Source: Glaciozyma antarctica PI12
Lineage: Eukaryota > Basidiomycota > Microbotryomycetes > Kriegeriales > Camptobasidiaceae
Assembly (NCBI GenBank): GCA_002917775.1
Contig: KZ627153.1
Coordinates: 654,278-718,277 of the forward strand
Length of the DNA: 64,000 bases
Direction of reading: 5' to 3'
Shown here piece by piece: positions 56,238 through 64,000 of the stretch (the first letter of the stretch is position 1; every line of letters begins with the position of its first letter). Both the position numbers and the translations under genes were made by a program. The notes beneath the pieces are model-generated. The model was not told the DNA's origin. It saw only the letters and a list, made by a program, of their open reading frames with translations, and made no database searches.

Positions 56238-56671
56238 TCAATCCGAAAGGGGCAGAAACCTCTGCTGACAAAAACCTCGCGCCCTCACAGATTGGCCTGG
56301 TGCGAAACTTTGACTGGTTTTTGACCTCCGTCCCTGCTCGTCCCCGCAGAGCAACCGCTGAGAGAGAGTGCCTGCGTTCTCCCCCTGCTTCGCTAGAATG
56401 GATTGACACCTTTCCAGGCGAGAAAGCAGCTGGAAAAGAAAAAGGGAAGAAGGTGGCCCCGCACTGCTCCCCGCTTCGTTCTTTTCGAGGGGGCCGCTTT
56501 GAATCGACCCACTCGAATGTAGAGGCACGACTTGCTTTGCCTACGGGGCGCCAAGAAATTATCCCGCGTTCTCGGCAGCCAGCGAGAGGTGGAAGCTGGT
56601 ACTCGCGGTATCCGAGCCTGCTTGCGGCAGATGTCGAGATCACGCTCTCAAGGAGCTAGGCAAGCGACGCG

Positions 56672-57313
56672 ATGACTGACCAGTCCAGCCCTGTAAGCCA
56701 GCAAAGATCGCAAGTGGAGCTTTTTTTTCAGAGAACGAGAACGAGAACGAACGGGAGCGGAGAGCAGAAAGCAAGTCACGCGGAGCAGCGAGCGCGTCGA
56801 CGGAATCCACGTTTGCTGAAGTGTGAGTGACGAGAAGAAGAGTCCAGGAAGTCCAGCAGAGAGCCGTAGCAGAGCTATAGAGCCCTGGATCTCGAGGAGA
56901 AGTACCATAGGAAGGAGGACGAACGCCAACGTGCCGCCCGTCTGCTGTCTGCGCCTGGCCTTCCCTCCCTCACCAGCAACGTCCCACCCAGAGCAGATCC
57001 AGCAGAGCAGAACCACCGTCGAGAGCGCAGCACCTCGCCCACCCATCGCCTCCCAACGCTCGACCCCCCGCTCCCGGCGCCCTCCAGATACGTCGACAAA
57101 CTCGACCTATTGCACCGCTCTTCCCCCTCGTCCAACGCCCACTCCTCTATCCCCGTGATACCGCTTACACGTCGAGCTTGTCTGCGTGAACGCGTCAGCT
57201 ACCCGTGCTCAGGATACCGAGGGAGGAAACGTACAAGGGAACTTGCCGGCCTCACGCTGCTCGTCCCACTTGGCGATCTGTACAGCGAGCCCGTCAGTAC
57301 CACCCTCGGTTGA
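56672..57313 (+). CDS. Possible small charged coiled protein, uncertain
   Basis: ATG 56672 opens MTDQSSPVSQQRSQVELFF. If the eight-T run at about 56731-56738 is one base short, it continues SENENENERERRAESKSRG and, across a canonical intron (GTGAGT to CTATAG), VALDLEEKYHRKEDERQRAA and RYVDKLDLLHRSSPS. Both exons have coding-like composition and the phase fits. The reading runs antisense into the end of COX12 at 57165, so the true 3' end is unclear. No family recognised; a helical, charged protein is all that can be said. Without the homopolymer correction the first exon is very short. Confidence 0.3.
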
Positions 57314-57941
57314 CCCAGCGCTCAGCAGGAGGGAAAACGGACCCATTCGTCTGTGCGCAAAGACCAGGTCAGTTCGAGCTTCTCTCCGGACGCGACAAGG
57401 GAAGAACGCACTGGGGCAAAGGGAGTGGTAGTTCCGGTAGAACTGGAGTGTAGCGGACTGGGTTAGCTGGGTGCTCGAGTAGAGGAGCAGGGCGGGAAGA
57501 GCTCACCTGCTTGCAAGGAGCGAAATCCTCTCCCTTGGCGTTGATGCACTTGAAGTAGTCCTGCGTTCCTCTCCCACGTCAGTCCCTGCTCCTCCCACCT
57601 CCCTAGGACAAGGTACGCACGACGTAGTTCTGGAACTGGAGACGAGGACGGCAGGGTCAGCGAAGTGGTCGGAAGAACTAGGAAACGAACGACGAGGGAT
57701 GGGGAGGTGGAGAGGGGAGAGACGTACGCAGTGCTTGGACTGGTTGGTGTTGGGGAACCGGGCGTCGAAGCCGGCGGTGGTGAGGACGAAGGACTGGAGG
57801 TGGGAGGGCGGTCGAGATGGGAGTTGGAGGAGAGGTTGGGAGGAGGCGCGTGGAGTGTTAGTGAGATGTCTGGCTGGGACGCGGAGGACGCCGCAGAGTT
57901 GTACGTACGGTTGGGGCGTCTGCGGGAGCGTCTTCGGCCAT
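57165..57941 (-). CDS. COX12: Cytochrome c oxidase subunit VIb
   Basis: Small twin-CX9C-type protein of the intermembrane space that sits on complex IV. Exons read MAEDAPADAPT, then SFVLTTAGFDARFPNTNQSK, HCWQNYVDYFKC-type block (WQNYVDYFKCINAKGEDFAP), CKQ, and IAKWDEQREAGKFPYKLDV. The Cys pattern C-x9-C in the first helix and the Cys pair in the second match COX12/COX6B, and the ending WDEQREAGKFP is nearly invariant. Eight or so tiny exons, one of the most fragmented genes here; not every junction was resolved. It starts 246 bases from PRP18 on the other strand. Confidence 0.9.
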
Positions 57942-58187
57942 TTCTAGAGTCTTGAGATAGTGGGAGGAGGAAGGGAGTCGGCGAGCGAAGAACAGCTCCG
58001 CGCCCGCTCAGCCGACGAGTCTCAGCCCGCTTGCTCTCCCTCCTCCACCCCTGCTTCCCCGTTCATCGAGTCCACTAGCTTGGTAGGCTACATCAACGAC
58101 CCCCACCGGCCTCCCCTTCCAAGCCCCACCCGCCGCCCAGCACCCTCCCCGCCGCCCTCCCTCTCCCCTCCCTCTCCGACTTGCGCG

Positions 58188-59544
58188 ATGGACTGGATCA
58201 AGCAAGAGATCGAATCCAAGAAGCGCGCCCTAGCCCAAGTCTCCAAATCCAGCACCGTCACGACCGACGGCCCTCCACTCAAGTACATCAAGCGTGCTGA
58301 CCTCGAGCGACAACGAGTCGAGGAAGCTCGTCTCGAGGCGGAGCGGGAGGCGGCAGCGAAGCAGGAGCGCTTGATGGGGCTTGCGAAGAAGGTGGCGAGG
58401 AAGGAGGAGGAGACGGGAACGACGCTTGCTACCACCGAGGCGGGGAGCTCCAAGGAGGATGGGGAGCCGACGACCAAAGTCGAGTTGGTCAAGCCTGAGG
58501 CGTTCAATATCTCGGACGAGGAGGCTGTGAGGAGGTTGAGGAACAAGGGGCAGCCGATTAGGTTGTTTGGGGAGACGGACAAGGAGAGGAGGTTGCGCGT
58601 GCGAGCGCTCGAGCTGATTGAGGAGCGGACGGAGGGGCAGAGGAACGACTTTATGCGCGCGATGGAGGGGATGGAGAAGGGACTGGATTTGCAGGAGATG
58701 GCGAACAAGGTTCGGCGAGCTCCGAGCTCGACGGCGGGGGAGAAGGGTGTGGAGAAGGGGGCGAAGGAGAAGGAGAAGGCGGTCAAGAAGCCTGGCGAGG
58801 AGAATGCGATTGTCGATGTGTCGCTCGTCAAGTCGGACCCGCACAAGATTTACCCGCAGATCTACCATGCGCTCAAGGTGTGTTTGCTTCCTCTAGGCTC
58901 GGTCGTCGACACGAAAGCTGATTGCGATTGAACGAGCAGAAGGTCCTCAAGGAGTGGGAGCAATCGCTCACCGAGCGACCAGGTTCGTTTTTTTGCGCAG
59001 CTTCCGCTTTGAAGTACTTTCTGACGACTCTTTCCGGCGCAGAGAACATCAAGCGCAGCACGCAAGGCAAGATGGCCTCAGCAACTCAACAAACCTCGGC
59101 CGAATACCTCAAACCCCTCTTCAAGTCCCTCCGCAAACGCGTACGTCCTCTCCGCTTCTCAACTACCCCATTCTAACCCCCCTTTTCACAGGAACTCGAA
59201 CCCGACGTCCTCCAAGCGATCGCCGAGATCACCTACAACATGCAAATGCGCGAGTACCTCCGCGCAAACGACGCCTACCTCCGCCTCTCGATTGGCAACG
59301 CACCTTGGCCTATCGGAGTCACGATGGTCGGCATTCACGAGCGGTCTGGACGCGAGAAGATTTTCAGCAACAACGTGGCGCATGTCCTCAACGACGAGAC
59401 GAGTCGCAAGTATATTCAGAGCTTGAAGAGGCTGGTATGTGGTTTTCTTGAGTGGATGGGAGGATGGTGCTGATGTGCTTTCTGAAGTTGACGTTTGCGC
59501 AGACCAAGTACCCGCCGGAGGATTTGAGTCAGTTGATGGGATGA
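58188..59544 (+). CDS. PRP18: Pre-mRNA splicing factor Prp18
   Basis: Second-step splicing factor of the U5/post-catalytic spliceosome. Start [18 protein letters not shown] matches the family start; a splicing-factor motif (PRP4-like) [20 protein letters not shown] with [16 protein letters not shown] follows. The Prp18 helical domain reads [59 protein letters not shown] (the conserved loop [10 protein letters not shown]), [20 protein letters not shown] and [13 protein letters not shown]. An in-frame ATG at 57960 would add 76 low-complexity residues; I prefer 58188 for agreement with the family. Five exons, intact. Confidence 0.94.
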
Positions 59545-59918
59545 TCGGGGGAGTTGCACGTTGTATCGCTTTTTTGTTTCGTTATCGACCAGGTTCGCTA
59601 GTGTCCAGGGTACATCTGCGCCCTCTCGCTACCCTGCTCGCTACTCTGCTTCTTCGCTTCTGGAATCGCTCGCTCGTGTTGCTCAGCAAGCTGGACGTCG
59701 TCGATTCGGAGGAGAGTAACTCGCTTCGTTCGACTCGGGCGTATTTGTCGCTCTCTGCCACTACGATTAGGCTGGTTCTGATTTCTCTAAAGAAGCACCC
59801 CCTTCTACCCCAGTCAAACTCTCGTCGTCGACGACGAGTCCAAAGTCTCAACTCCGACCTCATTCGCAAAGTCCGCGCGTGCCGCTCCTTCTCTCCTCCC
59901 ACCACAATCGCTTCAACA
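59545..59918. other. Intergenic region, no gene seen
   Basis: About 370 bases between PRP18 and the next plus-strand gene; presumed 3' end and promoter. Confidence 0.5.
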
Positions 59919-60771
59919 ATGACTCACCTCGACCTCGACTCAGATGTCCAACCCCCCACCGCTGCCCAGCAGACGACCGACAAGATCCTCTACTTCACGC
60001 GGCACGCCCAAGCCCAGCACAAGTCCGTCCCGTCCGCTCCCTAACCCTCCTCCCCACTAACCCCCCGCAGCGTCGCCGAAGACTACACAATTCACGACGC
60101 CCCTCTCACTCCCCTCGGTATCTCCCAATCCCGCTCCCTCCACCACGCGACGAAGGATACTTTCCAGCGCTCCGCCTCCCTCCTCATCTCCTCCCCCCTC
60201 CGTCGTCCCCTCCAGACCCTTCTCCACGGGTTCCCAGACCTCCATTCCCGAGTCGGTACGATCGTCATGCCGGAATTGCAGGAGGTGAAAGCGCATCCGT
60301 GCGATACGGGATCGGATAGGGAGGTGCTGGAGGGGTTGGAGGAGTTTAGGGGGTTGGACTTCAAGGGACTAGAGGAGGGGTGGAATGGGAAGGAAGGGAT
60401 TTATAGCCCGGAGAATGTTAAGGAGAGGGCGAAGGTCGTGAGGAGGTGGTTGAGGGATAGGGAGGAGAAGGAGATTGTTGGTCAGTGCGAGTGAGCAAGC
60501 GAGCGAGGGAGGTGCTGATGCGCGCGTGCAGTCGTGTGCCATGGAGAGTTCTTGCGCAACTTGACCAACTTGCCGTTGGAGAAGGTAGCTTCGTCCTCTC
60601 CTCTCTCACGCGCGAGCTACGACTGACGGAGTACTGCAGGCTTGGGCGAACGCCGAGGTTCGCGCTTTCAGATTCGTCTCGCACGACGATGAGGATGCGC
60701 ACGTTGTTGAGATCGAGGTCGTGGCGAAGGAGGGGACGACGGAGCCTACGAGCGGGGAGTTCGCGAACTAG
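59919..60771 (+). CDS. Histidine phosphatase (phosphoglycerate mutase-like, Pmu1 type)
   Basis: Starts MTHLDLDSDVQPPTAAQQTT, then the catalytic RHG-like motif KILYFTRHAQAQHNVAEDY with the nucleophilic His, DAPLTPLGISQSRSLHH, LLISSPLRRPLQTLLHGF (second Arg), LQEVKAHPCDTGSDREVLEG and the second His in IVVVCHGEFLRNLTNLP. This set is typical of branch-1 histidine phosphatases of the yeast PMU1/YOR283W group, which act on small phosphorylated metabolites. The motif has RHAQ in place of RHGE, as is common in this subgroup. Four exons; the stop TAG is at 60769-60771, 99 bases from the stop of the convergent CDC73. The substrate is not known. Confidence 0.85.
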
Positions 60772-60870
60772 AGTTTGCGCGTGTGTAGATCGCATCCAGC
60801 AATTGAGCTGGCAAGTACATAGCAGCAGAGCAAGCGCACACGTCCTAACCATTCCAAAATCGCGAAAAAG

Positions 60871-62512
60871 CTACAACGAGAGCCATGGCTTGTGCATGGC
60901 GATGTACGATTCGAGCCCCCTCCAGAAATCGGCGACAGTGGATTTGTCGATATGCCGCTTCGTAGGATCGATCTGGGGAGCCGAGCTATCAGCGCAAGTT
61001 CGACAGGCGCAAGAGAGAAAGAGAGAGAGACAGACGTACGCGCAACTCGGTCACGTTCCAGCCGCGAACCTTCATATTCGGAGGATCGTTGGTCCACTGA
61101 ACAAAGACGCCTTTCACTGCGATTCGAGCCGGCGTGAGCAGTGCAGCACGAGGAAGGAGGAAACGACGTACCATGATGGAAGAGCTCCTTGGGCTCAGTC
61201 CACTTGTAAGGCCTAAATTGCCACTCCTGCCCCGTCGTCATCACGCACACCACTCGTTCCCTGCGCCCTCCGAATCAGCTCTATCTCTCTCCCCAGCGAG
61301 AAAACGACAACGCACCAAGCCTCATCCAGTCCTCCAAACTTGCTCAACGCCTCCACTCCATCGACGATGATGTACCTCCCCTTGCGCGGCTCGATTCCCG
61401 TCTGCGTGACGGACGCGGTAGTGCGAAGGTGGTTGACGACGATAACGTCTTCTGCGCTCTTGCTAGCGATAGCGCCGTTGGCACCAGGAAGGGAGGACAC
61501 TCGCGCTTCGTCCGAAGGTTCGAAGCTGCGTCGCAAGTCAGCGTTGGTAGGGAGAGGGAAGAGGGGAGCGCACATCGAGTCCTCGAGGAAACGCTTGACG
61601 TTGTGCATCGTGATGAGGGCCGTAGAACTGGGGGAGATGATGATGATGGGGTTGAGGTTCTTCTTTTTGGGCTTGCCTGCTGGGACGGGAGCGTTGGAGG
61701 TCGGCGCGAGGACGGCTCCGGAGGACGAGCGGTGCTGCTCGTCGCGTTGGATCTTGAGCCTAGGCTGAACGAGAGCGCGAGCTGAGTCAAAGTTCTGCAA
61801 GAGCGAGAGATCAGCAACCCCTCGCTGAACGCACGCGACGAGGGGAACTCACGTTCACTCGTTCTCCCCTCAGCACCGTCTGCCGATCCTTAATGACTCC
61901 TCCCTTCCTCTCCGCCTTGTCTACCTTCCCCTCGACCATGTAACCATACTGAGGACCCTGAATCACCGCCATCAAGCGCTTGACCTTTGCCTGATCCACC
62001 GCGTCAGGCAAGTACCTCTGCTTCTTCATCGGACTCGCCCCCGCTCCTCCCACCTTATCCACCGCTCCCTCCAGCTGCACTACATCCGCCGCGCGCTTCC
62101 CCGCTCCCTCGAGTGGGATGATCCGACCCGGAGGACCCTCGAGCGGGGATTTCCCCGACAGCCAGTCGACGACCATCTTCCGATCAATCGCCGAGACGAA
62201 TCCCAAGTTCCCCTCGCGGACTATCTTCATGTACTCTGCGGTGCTGGCATCGCGGTGGAGGAAGGCGAGGAGGAGGGTTTGGAGGTCGTAGGTTTCGGTC
62301 GAAGAGGCGTTGGTGAGGAAGCGGGTTGGAGTTGACTTGGGGAAGATGGGACGGGGGGAGGTGGAGGAGATGCTGGGGAAGGCGATGTGGGTTGCTGTTG
62401 GGAGAGCGTAGACTTCTTCTGAAGGAGTAGAGGAGGGAGGTGATGCTGCTAGGAGAGTGATGGTGGCTCCTTTAGAGAGAGCTCCTCGTAGAAGGAGAAG
62501 GGGATCGTTCAT
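60871..62512 (-). CDS. CDC73: Paf1 complex subunit Cdc73 (parafibromin)
   Basis: RNA polymerase II elongation factor. N-terminal part: MNDPLLLLRGALSKGATITL, FLTNASSTETYDLQTLLLAF, AIDRKMVVDWLSGK. Middle: YMVEGKVDKAERKGGVIKDR and LRGERVN. The C-terminal Ras-like domain reads NLNPIIIISPSSTALITMHN, VKRFLEDSMFEPSDEA, RYIIVDGVEALSKFGGLDEA, WERVVCVMTTGQEWQFRPYK and KGVFVQWTNDPPNMKVRGWN, ending WRGLESYIAMHKPWLSL. All blocks match yeast and human Cdc73. Six exons join in frame. Intact. Confidence 0.95.
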
Positions 62513-62733
62513 CTCGAGGTCGTCCTGCTCTGTCGTCTGTCGTCTGGTCGGCGTCTTCGGGCGTCGAGAGAGAGTTAAGCCACGCGACCGAACTTGAGGA
62601 CTACAAATTTACTGATCTCTCGAATGTTCAATACAAACTTTGCTACTTTCGAATTCGCGGCCTCTCCAGCTGACCGTCGTCGTCGTCTCTCTCTCTCTCC
62701 AACGACAACGACGTCAACGACGACGCCACCACC

Positions 62734-63611
62734 ATGCCATCCGACACTCCCAACACCACCTCCACTTCCACCCAAGACGAATCCCACCTAACCGACCTCC
62801 TCGTCAAGGCGCGCCTCCCCCCTCTCCTCCCTACCCCGCACTAACCTCCTCTCCCCCAGGCCGCTCTACAAGACCCCAAGCTCTCCGACCCCTCCTTCTC
62901 CTCCTCCCGCGTACCTTCCTCCCCTCCTCACCCTGCGTAGAAGCTAACGAGGATGAACGCAGGTGTTCGCTCTCATCTCAGTCCTCCTCGCTTCCCCATC
63001 CTCGCCTCGCAAGCACCTCGTCAAGAGCATGAAGACCGCCTACCTCTTCCACGTCACCAACGCGCAGGGGGAGGAAGTAGCCTGGTGGGTAGATATGAAG
63101 GTCCGTTCTCTCTCGCGCCCCTGGAGACGGAATCAGCTGATCGCGGGATGGGAGGACAGAAGAAGGGGAGGGTCGGCAAGGTTGAGAAAGGGGGAAAGGC
63201 GCCGCTTAAGCCTGATGTGAGCATTTGGGTGGCGGATAGGGATCTGGTGGGGTTGGCGACGGGAGCGGTAGGTCGGTTTCAGCTGCTTGGGATCGCAGGA
63301 GCTAATGAGAGGTCGTGTAGCTCAATCCCCAGAAGCTTTATGCCGCCAAGGTACGTCTCCGTTCCTTTCTTTAACGACTGAGGAGTTGACGCCATGCTCG
63401 CAGCGCCTCCGAGTTCGCGGCAACCTCGATTCGGCACTCAACGTAGAGAAGTACGTTCTCGCTCCCCTCTCCCTCCTCCCGATCCTAATGCGCCCACTAC
63501 AGGATCCTCACGCACGAGCGCGAGAAGCTGGAGCGCCTCGCGCCGAAAGCGGCGACCAAGGAGCGCGAGGGAAGGTGGTTGGGCGTCCGTTCTGCGAAGG
63601 CCAAGCTCTGA
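62734..63611 (+). CDS. SCP2 sterol-carrier-domain protein with PTS1
   Basis: Starts MPSDTPNTTSTSTQDESHLT and carries an SCP2 domain: SRVFALISVLLASPSSPRKH, LVKSMKTAYLFHVTNAQGEE, VAWWVDMKKKGRVGKVEKGG, PDVSIWVADRDLVGLATGAL, NPQKLYAAKRLRVRGNLDSA and NVEKILTH. It ends SAKAKL; the last three residues AKL form a type-1 peroxisomal targeting signal. SCP2 domains bind lipids or acyl-CoA; single-domain peroxisomal versions occur in fungi and support beta-oxidation. Five or six exons. A Lys/Arg-rich C-terminal stretch precedes the signal. It is the last gene of the window and is complete. Confidence 0.88.
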
Positions 63612-64000
63612 AGCTCTTGCACTGTATTACGCGAAGCTACCGAAGCAACCTCGTATAATCTTTGAGTCCTAGGAGAGTCGGATCGCTGTTAGGGTAATTT
63701 AAAGGGTGAGCTCATCCACCTGCAATGAGCTGAAAAGGAGAAGAAAGAGGGGGGGGCGTGAGGAGCGAGACGACCGAGGTCGAGTCTTGTGATGGACTCG
63801 CTGTGAGGCGGGCTGGGGCTGGATGCTGAAGCAGTTGCTGCCTAGATTGAGAGTGTCCACTGACAATGAGCTGCACTTGTGAGGTGGGAAGCCAAAAAAA
63901 AAGTGACGCCCAAGTGAACGCGTTCAAAAAAAGGGAATGNGAAAATTCCNAANNAACCCCCCATATTCTTTGAGTCTTAGNNGAGTNTNNNNCCTNTNTC
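63612..64000. other. Scaffold end with ambiguous bases
   Basis: No gene. From about 63940 N calls become frequent. The segment around 63966-63985 (TTCTTTGAGTCTTAG) repeats, imperfectly, the sequence at 63657-63671 just after the SCP2 stop, so the end looks like a low-quality read end. Confidence 0.6.

Noticed and set aside
1-64000. Search by eye for tRNA, rRNA, transposon ends and CRISPR arrays
   Set aside because: No cloverleaf B-box sequence, long terminal repeats, transposase or regular spacer array was seen; absence is by eye only.

Overview
The window is nuclear DNA of a GC-rich, intron-dense basidiomycete yeast. Almost every gene is cut by short introns (about 45-110 bases) with GTACGT/GTGCGT/GTGAGT donors, a GCTGAC/GCTAAC-like branch site and a YAG acceptor. 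Codons are strongly C- or G-ending. I infer a red yeast of the Rhodotorula/Rhodosporidium type (Sporidiobolales); no rRNA or other marker proves it. I found no tRNA or rRNA gene, transposon or CRISPR array. The sequence is draft quality: one N gap has identical 40-base flanks, the right end has ambiguous bases, and several conserved genes show one-base frame breaks, some in homopolymer runs.

Layout. 0-13 kb: UPF0390 small protein, HMCES/SRAP DNA-protein crosslink sensor, DUF427 protein, FEN1, Derlin, a DCAF-like WD40 protein, TAM41, and a large unknown protein. 13-23 kb: a SET domain fused to the tRNA deaminase subunit TAD3, a NYN-like plus double LOTUS protein, actin capping protein alpha with an acidic insert, an F-box fragment, and TRM61. 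23-34 kb: RAD4/XPC, a SERINC membrane protein, ARPC2, an acyl-CoA synthetase, and a small basic protein. 34-46 kb: a PPR-like protein, exonuclease V with two ubiquitin-interacting motifs, ALG7, a sugar transporter, and mitochondrial 3-hydroxyacyl-CoA dehydrogenase. 47-64 kb: an unknown protein, an RRM-YTH RNA-binding protein, AdoMet decarboxylase, NMN adenylyltransferase, a possible small charged protein, COX12, PRP18, a histidine phosphatase, CDC73, and a peroxisomal SCP2-domain protein.

Most genes are housekeeping genes in no operon-like order. They are packed closely, with several divergent pairs (SERINC/ARPC2, ALG7/sugar transporter, COX12/PRP18) and tight convergent pairs (PPR/EXO5, phosphatase/CDC73). 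Four DNA-repair genes (HMCES, FEN1, RAD4, EXO5) lie within 40 kb. The most unusual items are the SET-TAD3 fusion, the NYN-LOTUS protein with an in-frame stop, the UIMs in EXO5, and a phased GATC repeat in the NMN adenylyltransferase intron.
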